Positions 51,896-60,612 of a DNA stretch of 64,000 nucleotides are shown piece after piece. The stretch covers positions 1,054,001-1,118,000 of the forward strand of contig NZ_FUWZ01000003.1 of the NCBI RefSeq assembly GCF_900167135.1, in the 5' to 3' direction. Position 1 is the stretch's first letter. Every line of letters starts with the position of its first letter. The stretch comes from Chitinophaga eiseniae (GTDB lineage Bacteria > Bacteroidota > Bacteroidia > Chitinophagales > Chitinophagaceae). Under the pieces are notes generated by a model. It saw only the letters and a list, made by a program, of their open reading frames with translations, had not been told where the DNA came from and did no database searches. The position numbers were made by a program, and so were the translations under genes.

Positions 51896-53101
51896 CTATT
51901 CCTTTACCTTATTCAGGAAAAATGATAGCTTGAACAATAGCTCATCCTGAAGGCCTGCTCTCAGTTTAGCCTCATCGTCGGTGATACCCAGGCGGCGCAG
52001 CCGCTGATAGTAGACGTAAGAACCGCCGATGAGCTCCAGGCATTCCTGTATCTTGCGCTGCACCTCTGCTTCTTTGGTGCGCTTCTCATATTCTTTTTTA
52101 GTCAGTATTTTATCCACAAAGTAGAAGTTGTCTTTGTCTTCCACCCATTTATTGCCTTCGCGATGCTGTGGCTTATACACTTCAAGATAACAATTATCCA
52201 GCTTTAAAACATCACCAAATTCTGCCCGTATATCGATTACCGTCGGTTTTTCCGCTGCAGGGTTGGCTAACCGTTTTTTGATGTGGTTGCTGATCTCCAC
52301 GCCCAGCCCGTCGCTGCTCATAAGAATCTGGTTCAGCTCGGAAAACTCCAGCCCGATGGTGATACGGGTATATCCCCTGCCGCTTTTTATTTTACCAAAA
52401 AGGCTGGGCGTCGTGTGTTCATCAAAGATGATGTCTTCCACCTGCACCTTGGTAATGGTTTTATAGTCGGGCTTGTAGCCTTCTTCCGCCGGGGTGGGAC
52501 GTTTGTTCACCAGCCGCGCTGTTTCCTGGCGGCGGCTGTGCTGGATATAATCATCGATGAAACGCAGCTCATGTTTTTTGAGCTTGGCGTATAACTCATG
52601 ATGAGAATAATTGTTCATCTTGCTCAACAGGGCAAGGTCATTCCAGCTGTGGAAGTGCTGCATTTTTTTCAGTTCTTCCAGGATATCTGCTGCCGCCATG
52701 TTGCGACGGTAATATAATTCTCCTATCAGAAAGAGGGCGTATTCCTGCGCCGGATAACCCAGTTCGGGCAATACGTCGTAAGGGCTGCGCTTCTGGTCAC
52801 GCGCCTGCTCCAGCAGTTCCACGTCGGACATTACCGGGGCCAGCAGGTACTTTCGGGCGGCCGACCGTAATTTCTTGCTCACATAATCCAACAGCTGGTC
52901 ACTCACCTGGCTGTGATGTACAAAGTCATGCAGAATCTGTACAAAGCGGCGCGATGTAGGTAATCCAAACTGTGTGAGAATATCATTTTCCAGGTCCAGC
53001 ACCTCCTCTTTCGCAGGCTCCTCTTTGCCAGGTTTTACCTTCTGCTCCATCTGCTGGTAACGCTGATAATACTCCTGTAACTTCAATTTAAGCTGATCCA
53101 T
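51896..53101 (-). CDS. Protein of unknown function, 401 aa
   Basis: I do not recognise the family. It is cytoplasmic, with no signal peptide or TM helix. It begins with a helical Gln/Tyr/Lys-rich stretch (LKLKLQEYYQRYQQM) and a Lys/Glu linker. A largely helical part to about 200 includes FGLPTSRRFVQILHDFVHHSQVSDQL and DYVSKKLRSAARKYL. Beta-containing segments around 220-345 include YTRITIGLEFSELNQILMSSDG and TVIDIRAEFGDVLKLDNCYLEVY. The charged C-terminal helices include LTKKEYEKRTKEAEVQRK. It is monocistronic with a good terminator. Compositionally it fits the surrounding genome. An intracellular structural or DNA/RNA-associated role is possible but unsupported. Confidence 0.75.
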   Translation of the reverse strand: MDQLKLKLQEYYQRYQQMEQKVKPGKEEPAKEEVLDLENDILTQFGLPTSRRFVQILHDFVHHSQVSDQLLDYVSKKLRSAARKYLLAPVMSDVELLEQARDQKRSPYDVLPELGYPAQEYALFLIGELYYRRNMAAADILEELKKMQHFHSWNDLALLSKMNNYSHHELYAKLKKHELRFIDDYIQHSRRQETARLVNKRPTPAEEGYKPDYKTITKVQVEDIIFDEHTTPSLFGKIKSGRGYTRITIGLEFSELNQILMSSDGLGVEISNHIKKRLANPAAEKPTVIDIRAEFGDVLKLDNCYLEVYKPQHREGNKWVEDKDNFYFVDKILTKKEYEKRTKEAEVQRKIQECLELIGGSYVYYQRLRRLGITDDEAKLRAGLQDELLFKLSFFLNKVKE

Positions 53102-53488
53102 AATATATATACAATTAATTATTAAACGATTTTAACTTTCTTATGGCCGGGTCCGGGGAGTTTTGTCATTTTTCCATCGTTTTGCCATCCGGGCTAACAT
53201 ATCTCTCCCCTGTGGACAGCGAACAGCCTGAAATAAGCCTGCTCTGTGTGGCCATCAACCAAACATTCTGTTGACTTTCAACAACTTGATAAAATGGGAA
53301 TTATAATGGGAAGTGCGCAAAGATACGCCTTTTAATACAGCACGCAAAGCCTCAAAACGCCATCTGGTGCGGATTACATTAGTATATAATAACAAGCATC
53401 GGCGGGATAAAATGTACTGCAATGATTATCATATCACTCCCTGTTTTTTCATGATATATAACTTTCTGAAAAAAAATTTCGAAAAGTA
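53102..53488. other. Intergenic region upstream of tRNA-His
   Basis: About 390 bp without a gene. It holds the promoter region of the divergent unknown gene. Near 53316-53349 are two same-strand fragments, GCGCAAAG and CACGCAAAG, similar to the ends of the palindromic elements but lacking the opposite arm, perhaps a remnant. An apparent + ORF from 53313 has no coding features. Confidence 0.5.
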
Positions 53489-53521
53489 TTTGGAATTTAA
53501 AAAAGCTTTGTGTTATCTTTG
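53489..53521 (+). promoter_or_regulatory. Promoter of tRNA-His (TTTG / TATCTTTG)
   Basis: TTTG at 53489-53492 and TATCTTTG at 53514-53521 with 21 bp between them, close to the Bacteroidota -33/-7 consensus. It is the best promoter match in the window; the mature tRNA starts 44 bp downstream. Confidence 0.75.
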
Positions 53522-53564
53522 CACTCCCAACAACGAAATAACACACGCTGGAAGGGACAAAACG

Positions 53565-53638
53565 GTGGTTGTAGCTCAGTTGGTTAGAGCATCAGATTGT
53601 GGTTCTGAGGGTCGGGGGTTCGAGACCCCTCAATCACC
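53565..53638 (+). tRNA. trnH: tRNA-His (GTG anticodon)
   Basis: Complete cloverleaf. The acceptor stem GTGGTTG (53565-53571) pairs with CAATCAC (53631-53637), with one G-U pair. D-arm AGCTCAGTTGGTTAGAGC, anticodon stem TCAGA/TCTGA with loop TTGTGGT giving anticodon GTG, and T-arm GGGGGTTCGAGACCCC. Discriminator C at 53638 and G at 53564, the extra G-1 position typical of histidine tRNAs. CCA is not encoded. It stands alone with its own promoter and terminator. Confidence 0.97.
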
Positions 53639-53646
53639 CGAAAATG

Positions 53647-53676
53647 AAAAAGGCTTCTTACACAGAAGCCTTTTTT
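53647..53676 (+). terminator. Terminator of tRNA-His
   Basis: AAAGGCTTCT (53649-53658) pairs with AGAAGCCTTT (53664-53673) around a 5-nt loop, followed by a T-run. Located 9 bp after the tRNA. Confidence 0.88.
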
Positions 53677-53772
53677 CGTTTTATAATGTTTTATTTTTTT
53701 TGATGCTTTCGATAGAGAAATTTCAATAGAGGGAGAGTATCTTCGCAACATTGTAAATAACATTTCCATTCA

Positions 53773-54348
53773 ATGAATTATCTGCTTCCCATTATAGCCT
53801 CCTGTCTGATACCCGTTGTCACAGCCCTGCTGGGTTGGTTTATCCATCACCTGGCCGCGCACACGTTCTTCACCAGCATTCTTCCGAAACGGCAACAGGC
53901 CCTGGCACAACAACTGGGTGCTTTCGCAGGACAGCAGCTTTCCTTCAGCACCATCAAATCCAAACTGACAGATCCTGAAAAAATAAAAAATATTATTCCG
54001 CTGGTAGAAGCGCATCTCGATACTTTCCTCCGGGAGAAACTGCCTAAAGCCATGCCGGTCCTCTCCATGTTCATCGGCGACAGCATCGTGAACCAGATCA
54101 AATCACATCTCGTGGCAGAACTCGATACCCTGTTCCCCGTGATGATCAGTCAGTATCTCGACAATGTAGAGAAAGACCTGAACATCGAAAAAATGGTAGC
54201 CGATAAAGTAGCCGGTATCTCCGCAGAACAACTGCAACAAATCAGTCAGCAAATGCTGGGAGACGGAATTGCCAAATTTAAACTACTGGGCGCCCTCACA
54301 GGCTTCTGTTGCGGCCTTCTGGCGTTGATACTCCTGTTTATTTTTTAA
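53773..54348 (+). CDS. DUF445 family membrane protein
   Basis: A 191-residue protein with a TM helix at each end (about 5-26, IIASCLIPVVTALLGWFIH, and about 172-190, GALTGFCCGLLALILLFIF). The central part is helical: LPKRQQALAQQLGAFAGQQLSF and LVEAHLDTFLREKLPKAM. The pattern matches short DUF445 proteins, a family of unknown function that includes YjiN. The two anchors put both ends in the inner membrane with a cytoplasmic or periplasmic middle domain. It is followed by a GC-rich stem-loop and then the GTTAAC repeats. Probably monocistronic. Confidence 0.85.
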   Translation: MNYLLPIIASCLIPVVTALLGWFIHHLAAHTFFTSILPKRQQALAQQLGAFAGQQLSFSTIKSKLTDPEKIKNIIPLVEAHLDTFLREKLPKAMPVLSMFIGDSIVNQIKSHLVAELDTLFPVMISQYLDNVEKDLNIEKMVADKVAGISAEQLQQISQQMLGDGIAKFKLLGALTGFCCGLLALILLFIF

Positions 54349-54360
54349 TCGCCCTGTTTA

Positions 54361-54387
54361 GCGGCGCCTCCTGAAGGAAGCGCCGCG
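54361..54387. repeat. GC-rich stem-loop after the DUF445 gene
   Basis: GCGGCGC (54361-54367) pairs with GCGCCGC (54381-54387), and TCCT/AGGA can pair in the loop. It lies 12 bp after the DUF445 stop. There is no U-run, so a terminator role is not proved. Confidence 0.55.
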
Positions 54388-54390
54388 CAC

Positions 54391-54433
54391 TGTTAACTAC
54401 TGTTAACCGGAAAGCATTGTTAACTACTGTTAA
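54391..54433. promoter_or_regulatory. Two direct copies of GTTAAC-N4-GTTAA (putative operator)
   Basis: The 16-bp sequence TGTTAACTACTGTTAA is present exactly at 54391-54406 and 54418-54433, a 27-bp repeat distance. Each copy contains GTTAAC, a perfect palindrome, twice or nearly twice with TACT between. It lies 130-173 bp before the TonB-type receptor gene at 54564. Periodic spacing close to two and a half DNA turns suggests a bound dimer or tetramer, but no protein is known. Confidence 0.45.
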
Positions 54434-54563
54434 GACCTTCTAAGGGTCATTTTTTTGATTTCCTGCGGAAAAAATTCCATTCATCACAATATCCGACCAT
54501 TCACCACTACCCACCGATACATTTGCTGAAATCTGACAAACAGTGCGGATAAAAAACAGCAGG

Positions 54564-57128
54564 ATGAAAAAACGGTATTTACTCCTTGCCGGCATTTTAA
54601 TGTGGCAGGTACAATCCTTCGCTCAGGCGCCCGTAGCCGGCAAACCAGCGGCTGCGGCCAACGGACAGGGCGCCAAAACACGGCCGGACATGCCGCAGAT
54701 AGGCAGGCTTTACGGGAAACTGATAGACGCCTCCAATGGCAAACCCATCCCATATGCTTCTGTAGCCCTGCTGCGGCAGCGCGACTCTTCCGTGGTGACC
54801 GGTATGCTGACAAAGCCCAACGGTGAATTTAACCTGGAAAGTCTACCATTCGGCCCTTTCCTCGTACGCATCAACTTCATGGGCTATACCGGTCTGCAGA
54901 AAAAAGTAAGCATTACCCCGCAAACCACCGAACAGGACCTGGGCAACATTAAAATGCAGCCCAACGTAAAAACCCTGCAAAGCGTGGAAGTGACCGGCCG
55001 GAAAAGCGCCTTCACCATGGGCATCGACAAAAAGGTGTTCAACGTGGAACGTAACCTCACCAGCGTAGGCGGTACCGCCACCGATGTACTCAAAAATATA
55101 CCCTCCGTCAATGTGGACCTCGACGGCAACGTCAGCGTACGCAATGCGGCCCCTAATATCTTTGTGGATGGTAAACCCTCCACGCTCACCCTCGATCAGA
55201 TACCCGCCGACGCGATCGAAAGCGTGGAACTGATCACCAACCCCTCTGCACGGTACGATGCAGAAGGCATGTCCGGTATCCTCAACATCATCCTGAAGAA
55301 AAACCGGAAAGCCGGCTTCAATGGCTCCGTACAGGCGGGCATCGGCACCGGCAATAAATACAATGCCGGCGGTAACATCAACATCCGTCAGGGTAAGTTC
55401 AACGTATTCGCCAACTACAACCTCAACGCCAACAGAAGCTGGGGCGAAGGCAACACCTCCCGCAGCAACTACAAAAGCGGCACTGCCGCCGATACCAGCT
55501 TCCTGCTGCAGAACAGCAACAGCAACAGTAAACCGCTGTTCCAGTTCGGCCGCTTCGGCCTGGATTACCAGATCGATAACCGCAATACCATCTCGCTGTC
55601 GCAGAACATCGTTGCGGGCGACTTCAAAAACAATGAAGACCTCCTCAGCACCTTCTCCAACAGTCAGCACAATATCACCGGCCAGAGCGACCGCCGGAAC
55701 AACAACAAGTTCGGTTTCCGCAATTACACCACAGCATTGGGTTTCAAGCATACCTATGCCAAACCTAATAAAGAATGGACAGCCGACTTCAACTACAACA
55801 GAAGCTCCAACAACCGTAACGGCGATTACCTCACCCAGGCCATGAACGCGCAGGGAACACCGCTCGGTCAGCCGCTGTACCAGACTAATACGTCTGCCGG
55901 CAAAACCACTTTCATCACCATCCAGACAGATTATACCAACCCGGTAGGCAAAAACGGTAAACTGGAAACCGGCGCGAAAGTCACGCTGCGCGATTATACC
56001 AGCGATTACCAGGTATTCGACAAAGACACCCTCAACGGGCACTTTATTCCCAATGCCATGCTGTCTACCGCCTACAAATACAACGAGGAGATTTACGCCG
56101 GTTATGCGAATTTTTCCAATACTATGGGCAACTTCGGCTATCAGGCAGGTCTGCGTGTGGAACAATATGTGTACGCCGGCGAAAACCAGGGCGTGCATTA
56201 CAAACCCACCAAAGCGGTACCAGGCTTCTTCCCGAGCGTATACCTGTCGCAGAAGCTGAAGCATGACCAGGAATTACAATTGAACTATTCCCGCCGGGTA
56301 AACAGGCCGAACTTCTTCCAGCTGATACCTTATCGTGATTACAGCGATCCGCAGAACCAGCGGGAAGGTAATCCCAACCTGAAACCGGAATACATCAACA
56401 GTCTGGAGTTTTCCTATGCTAAAAACTGGCAGAACGCCAACCTGCTGGGAAGCGTATACTTCCGTAATGTGAATAATATGATCTCCACCATCAGCACGCC
56501 GATTGGCGCCGATACACTGCTCACGCAGTTTATCAACGCCAACAGAAGTAATTCCTACGGTGCGGAGATCACGCTGAAAAACCAGATCCTCAAAGGCTGG
56601 GACCTTACTTCCAATGTGAACCTGTACCAGACAGATATGAAGGTGAACAGCAATGGACAACACTTCAACAACAGCGGTTTCAGCTGGCTCGCGAAGATCA
56701 ATTCAGAAACTAAGCTGCCGGCCAATTTCACCGTACAGGTGACCGGCAGTTACCAGGCGCCTACGATCGCACTGCCCGCTTCCGGCGGTGGCGGCGGCCG
56801 TGGCGGTGGCTTTATGATGATCCCTACTTCTTCACAGGGTACCATCAAAGGCTTCAGTACGGTGGATGTGGCGGTACGCAAGGACTTCCTGAAGAACAAA
56901 GCCGCCTCGCTCACGCTCAGCCTGTCTGACGTTTTCAATACACGCCAGTATGAACTGAACCAGGCTACGCCTGCTTTCGCACAGGATTACATCCGCAAGC
57001 GCGAATCCCGTATCCTGAAGCTCAACTTCAGCTACCGCTTCGGTAAATTCGACGCTTCCCTGTTCAAAAAGAAAAAACCGAATAATAACAACGACATGCA
57101 GATGGGTGACCCAATGCAAAGTTTTTGA
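54564..57128 (+). CDS. TonB-dependent outer-membrane beta-barrel protein (CarboxypepD-reg + OMP-beta-barrel 3 type)
   Basis: A 854-residue outer-membrane protein. The signal peptide spans about 1-21 (LLAGILMWQVQSFAQ). A carboxypeptidase-regulatory-like domain (about 47-125) includes GKPIPYASVALLRQRDSSVV. A plug domain (about 130-245) includes TDVLKNIPSVNVDLDGNVSV and ADAIESVELITNPSARYDAEG. A barrel of many strands then runs to a Lys/Asn-rich tail. The family (OMP_b-brl_3) often has peptide or other unknown substrates. ATG at 54564 (MKKRYLLLAG) is preferred over 54543. A paralogue follows at 57281 with a terminator between them. Possible operator repeats lie upstream. Confidence 0.92.
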   Translation: MKKRYLLLAGILMWQVQSFAQAPVAGKPAAAANGQGAKTRPDMPQIGRLYGKLIDASNGKPIPYASVALLRQRDSSVVTGMLTKPNGEFNLESLPFGPFLVRINFMGYTGLQKKVSITPQTTEQDLGNIKMQPNVKTLQSVEVTGRKSAFTMGIDKKVFNVERNLTSVGGTATDVLKNIPSVNVDLDGNVSVRNAAPNIFVDGKPSTLTLDQIPADAIESVELITNPSARYDAEGMSGILNIILKKNRKAGFNGSVQAGIGTGNKYNAGGNINIRQGKFNVFANYNLNANRSWGEGNTSRSNYKSGTAADTSFLLQNSNSNSKPLFQFGRFGLDYQIDNRNTISLSQNIVAGDFKNNEDLLSTFSNSQHNITGQSDRRNNNKFGFRNYTTALGFKHTYAKPNKEWTADFNYNRSSNNRNGDYLTQAMNAQGTPLGQPLYQTNTSAGKTTFITIQTDYTNPVGKNGKLETGAKVTLRDYTSDYQVFDKDTLNGHFIPNAMLSTAYKYNEEIYAGYANFSNTMGNFGYQAGLRVEQYVYAGENQGVHYKPTKAVPGFFPSVYLSQKLKHDQELQLNYSRRVNRPNFFQLIPYRDYSDPQNQREGNPNLKPEYINSLEFSYAKNWQNANLLGSVYFRNVNNMISTISTPIGADTLLTQFINANRSNSYGAEITLKNQILKGWDLTSNVNLYQTDMKVNSNGQHFNNSGFSWLAKINSETKLPANFTVQVTGSYQAPTIALPASGGGGGRGGGFMMIPTSSQGTIKGFSTVDVAVRKDFLKNKAASLTLSLSDVFNTRQYELNQATPAFAQDYIRKRESRILKLNFSYRFGKFDASLFKKKKPNNNNDMQMGDPMQSF

Positions 57129-57157
57129 GTTAATAAAGAGGGTGAATGCAAGACCAC

Positions 57158-57200
57158 AGCCGGTAGACAGCGAATAGTGCCTCTGCCGGCTATCTTTTTG
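57158..57200 (+). terminator. Terminator between the two TonB-type receptor genes
   Basis: AGCCGGTAGA (57158-57167) pairs with TCTGCCGGCT (57182-57191), including one G-T pair. ATCTTTTTG follows. About 30 bp after the first receptor's stop. It suggests that the second receptor has its own promoter. Confidence 0.7.
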
Positions 57201-57280
57201 AATATACCATTCATCCCAATTAGTCAACATTTTAAACACCGGCAATTATTTTTATAGCCATAGATCAGCCAGAATAAAGG

Positions 57281-59779
57281 ATGCGAACATTACGGATGCT
57301 AAGATTACTTGCAGGGGCAGCCCTGCTGTTTGTTGCTGTTGTGCCTAACCTCTACGCACAAACGCCGGCAGCTACGCCGGTGAAAATGACCGGTAAAGTG
57401 GCAAATGCCGTGACCGGCAAACCGGTAGAGTATGCCTCCGTGGTATTGCTCCGCCAGGCCGATTCTTCCGTGGTGACCGGTATGTATACTACTCCCGCCG
57501 GCACTTTCACTTTCAACAGCGTTGTTCCCGGTATTTACGTACTGCGTGTTACCTTTATGGGTTATGAGAAACTGGAAAAAGCAGTGAAGGTGGCGCCCGG
57601 CAAACCCGCTTTCGCCGGTACCCTGCGCCTGCAAACAGCTGGTAAAGTGCTGAACGCCGTAGAGATCAAAGCAGAAAAACCGGCCTTCTCCATGCAGATA
57701 GACCGGCAGGTGTTCGATGCCGGCAGCATGATCAACGCCGAAGGCGGCACCGGCACAGATATCCTGAAAAATATTCCCAGCGTAGATGTAGACATCGATG
57801 ATAACGTGACCCTGCGCGGCAAAAGCGTGACCATCTACGTGGATGGCAAACCATCGCCATTCGGGGATGCGAAGACAGCCCTGCAGATGATCCCTGCCGA
57901 AAGTATCGACCGCATAGAAGTGATCAACAACCCTTCCGCCAAATTTGAAGCACAGGGCGGCGGCGGTATCATCAATATCGTCCTGAAAAAAGATAAGGCC
58001 ATCGGGTACAATGTAATGTTCAACGCAGGCGCCGCCACCCGCGGGCAGGTCAACGGCAGCGCCAACGCCAGCCTGCGTATGCGCCGCTTCAACTTCTTCG
58101 GCAATTACAACGCACGTTACGAATCCATCGGTGGCAGCGGCTACAGCAATCGCCAAAACCTAGTGCCCGACAGCAGCCATACCACCTTCTTCTCGCAGGA
58201 CAGCCGCAACAACAACCGCAATGGCAACAACGGCGGCCGCTTTGGCTTCGACTACTTCCTCGACGACCATAACACCATCACCATCGCGGAAGGCATCAAT
58301 CATAACTTCAGCAGGAACGAGGATAACATCCTCCTCCATTACCTCGATGAGCAAAAACAAACGCTCCGCAGCGGCGAACGGCATAATACCAGTCGCAATA
58401 ACGGCTATAACAACAATACCAGCCTGCATTACAAACGTACGTTCAAAAAACAGAACCAGGAACTGACCGCGTATGTGAGCTACAGCGGCAACCGCTCCGG
58501 AAGCAACAGCGACTACCGCACACAATACCAGAAGCCCGGCCAGGATTCCCTCCCCAACCCCAACTGGCAGGAGAATACCGGCAAAAAAGGGAACCGCTTC
58601 TGGAACCTCCAGTCAGACTACACCATGCCTCTTGGCAAAAAAGGGAAACTGGAAGCAGGCGTAAAAAGTACCCTGCGGCATATCAGCAACGACTATACGG
58701 CCATGTTGTACGACTGGGAACTGAAAGATTTTCGCAAGAGCAACCAGCTGTCCAACCAATACGACTACGAAGAAGATATCCATGCCGGTTATCTCAACTT
58801 CGCCAATGCTATCGGCAACCTGGGCTACCAGGTGGGGGTAAGGGCTGAACAATCGTACCTGAAAGGCTACTCTTTTACCCGCGACACCACGGTGGACAAC
58901 CGGTTCTTCAACCTCTTCCCCAGCGTGTTCCTGAAATATAATCTGCCTAAAAACCAGAACCAGAGCCTGGTGTTCAATTATTCCACCCGTATTGACCGGC
59001 CTAATTTCGACCAGTTGCTGCCATATATCAATAACTCCGACCCGCAGAACATCCGCACCGGCAACCCGGAGCTGCAACCGGCGCTGTCGCATAAGCTTGA
59101 AGCCAGTTATTCCGTCTATTATCCCAAGTCCAATAACTATTTCAGCACCAGCACCTACTATGCGCAAACCAATGACAACATTGACCGTATCAGTACGCTG
59201 GACACCATCTCCGGCGTGACCACCACCAGACCCATGAACCTGGCCACCCAGCAGAACATTGGCGGCAACGTGTCTTACAGCCTTAATATCTATAAATGGT
59301 GGAAAATCAATGCCAACCTGAACATGGAGTACAACCGGCTCACCAGCGTAACGCTGAACAATGAGAATTTCAGCTACGGGCTGAACGCTAACACACAGTT
59401 CAGACTGCCTTCCCGTATCAGCATTGAGCTGAGCGGCCATTACCGGTCACCGCGGATACAACCGCAGGGCACTTTCCGGGCGATGAATGGTATTGATTTC
59501 GGCATCCGCAAGGAAGTGCTGAAGAACAGGGCGCTGGTGGTAGCGCTTAATATCTCCGATCTGCTGAACACACAGCAGTTCAGCTCTCATTACGAAACAC
59601 CGGTGTTTATCCAGGATTATGAGCGCAAACGCGCCACCCGCTTTATCCGTATCAACATACGCTATCGTTTTGGCAAGATGGACCCTAATCTCTTTAAAAA
59701 GAAGAAACAACAACAGCAGGAAGAGGAAGAGAAGCCACAGGAAGAAGAGGAGAAGCCCAAAGAGCGGGGAAGATTATAA
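57281..59779 (+). CDS. TonB-dependent outer-membrane beta-barrel protein (paralogue)
   Basis: A 832-residue paralogue of 54564-57128. The signal peptide is about 1-27 (LLAGAALLFVAVVPNLYAQ). The CarboxypepD-reg-like domain (about 35-115) has GKPVEYASVVLLRQADSSVV. The plug (about 118-235) has TDILKNIPSVDVDIDDNVTL, and the barrel ends near RFIRINIRYRFGKMDPNLFKK. The C-terminus is a highly charged Gln/Glu/Lys/Pro tail of about 30 residues (QQQQEEEEKPQEEEEKPKE). This tail is longer than in its neighbour and is probably periplasmic or flexible. Shared domain order and plug sequences show tandem duplication; loop regions have diverged, which suggests different ligands. Confidence 0.92.
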   Translation: MRTLRMLRLLAGAALLFVAVVPNLYAQTPAATPVKMTGKVANAVTGKPVEYASVVLLRQADSSVVTGMYTTPAGTFTFNSVVPGIYVLRVTFMGYEKLEKAVKVAPGKPAFAGTLRLQTAGKVLNAVEIKAEKPAFSMQIDRQVFDAGSMINAEGGTGTDILKNIPSVDVDIDDNVTLRGKSVTIYVDGKPSPFGDAKTALQMIPAESIDRIEVINNPSAKFEAQGGGGIINIVLKKDKAIGYNVMFNAGAATRGQVNGSANASLRMRRFNFFGNYNARYESIGGSGYSNRQNLVPDSSHTTFFSQDSRNNNRNGNNGGRFGFDYFLDDHNTITIAEGINHNFSRNEDNILLHYLDEQKQTLRSGERHNTSRNNGYNNNTSLHYKRTFKKQNQELTAYVSYSGNRSGSNSDYRTQYQKPGQDSLPNPNWQENTGKKGNRFWNLQSDYTMPLGKKGKLEAGVKSTLRHISNDYTAMLYDWELKDFRKSNQLSNQYDYEEDIHAGYLNFANAIGNLGYQVGVRAEQSYLKGYSFTRDTTVDNRFFNLFPSVFLKYNLPKNQNQSLVFNYSTRIDRPNFDQLLPYINNSDPQNIRTGNPELQPALSHKLEASYSVYYPKSNNYFSTSTYYAQTNDNIDRISTLDTISGVTTTRPMNLATQQNIGGNVSYSLNIYKWWKINANLNMEYNRLTSVTLNNENFSYGLNANTQFRLPSRISIELSGHYRSPRIQPQGTFRAMNGIDFGIRKEVLKNRALVVALNISDLLNTQQFSSHYETPVFIQDYERKRATRFIRINIRYRFGKMDPNLFKKKKQQQQEEEEKPQEEEEKPKERGRL

Positions 59780-59783
59780 AAGA

Positions 59784-59816
59784 GCCCCTGTTGATGATCA
59801 ACAGGGGCCCTTTGTA
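59784..59816. terminator. Bidirectional terminator between receptor gene and pcm
   Basis: GCCCCTGTTGA (59784-59794) pairs with TCAACAGGGGC (59798-59808) around a 3-nt loop. T-rich tails on both strands make it a shared terminator for the convergent receptor and pcm genes. Confidence 0.7.
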
Positions 59817-59833
59817 TTATTATAGCATACTTT

Positions 59834-60487
59834 TTATTTTTTACCCGCCAGCATGGGCACAAAGGAGAAGTTGTCAAACAGCTCCTGTTCCGTTTCCGTA
59901 TCACTGATTTTAGTGATGCGCAGCATCCGCTGTACTTCCTGGCCCCCCACCGGGATGACCATTTTACCCCCGATTTTTAACTGCTGGACCAGCTTTTCGG
60001 GAATATGTGGCGCCGCCGCTGTCACCAGGACCTTGTCAAACGGCGCATAGGAAGGCAGGCCTTCGTAGCCGTCGCCATAAAACAGGCGCAGGTTGGGATA
60101 TTTGCTTTTAAAAGGAAAGGCTTTTACCTGGTCGAACAGGCGTTTCTGGCGTTCAATGGTAAAAACGTTCAGTTTCAGCTCCGCCAGCACACAGGCCTGG
60201 TAGCCGCTGCCGGTACCGATTTCCAGTATCTTTTCAAAAGGCCGGGGTTCCAGCAACTGCGTCTGGTAGGCTACCGTATAAGGCTGGGAAATCGTTTGTC
60301 CCTCCCCGATAGGAAAGGCCCTGTCATCGTATGCTATGCTCTCGAAAGCCGTATCAAGAAAAAAATGCCGGGGAATATTGCCGATGGCCGCCAGTACGTT
60401 TTCATCGGTAATACCTTTCTGACGGATACCATCAACCAGCTGTTTGCGTAATCCTTTTTGTTTATAAGTATCTTCATACCGCCTCAT
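59834..60487 (-). CDS. pcm: Protein-L-isoaspartate O-methyltransferase
   Basis: A 217-residue SAM-dependent enzyme that methylates isoaspartyl residues in damaged proteins so that they can be repaired. Key motifs: HFFLDTAFESIAYDDRAFPI (about 40-59), GEGQTISQPYTVAYQTQLLE (about 61-80), the SAM motif I EIGTGSGYQACVLA (about 89-102) and VLVTAAAPHIPEKLVQQLK. Length and the GxGxTISxP core match bacterial Pcm. The TAATTTTG -7 motif ends four bases before the ATG, so its mRNA is predicted to be leaderless. It is convergent with the second receptor. Confidence 0.96.
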   Translation of the reverse strand: MRRYEDTYKQKGLRKQLVDGIRQKGITDENVLAAIGNIPRHFFLDTAFESIAYDDRAFPIGEGQTISQPYTVAYQTQLLEPRPFEKILEIGTGSGYQACVLAELKLNVFTIERQKRLFDQVKAFPFKSKYPNLRLFYGDGYEGLPSYAPFDKVLVTAAAPHIPEKLVQQLKIGGKMVIPVGGQEVQRMLRITKISDTETEQELFDNFSFVPMLAGKK

Positions 60488-60491
60488 AGTG

Positions 60492-60499
60492 CAAAATTA
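60492..60499 (-). promoter_or_regulatory. -7 promoter element (TAATTTTG) of pcm
   Basis: An exact TAnnTTTG match on the minus strand ending four bases before the pcm start at 60487. It is the third such case, with the MBL hydrolase gene and bioA. Confidence 0.5.
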
Positions 60500-60612
60500 A
60501 CCATTACCTACGATTTTCAATGAATTTGCCCGGGCGGAATTTCCCACATTCATTTTTTTATTTTTACTTTACAACCTGGCCGGGCTATAAAGGCCCGAAA
60601 AACAATACGATT

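Noticed and set aside
53313..53349. Possible fifth copy of the palindromic element
   Set aside because: Only two same-orientation fragments GCGCAAAG and CACGCAAAG; no opposite arm, so at best a remnant.
54843..56264. 473-residue minus-strand ORF opposite the first CarboxypepD-reg receptor
   Set aside because: An antisense shadow of a strongly coding + strand gene with clear domain matches.
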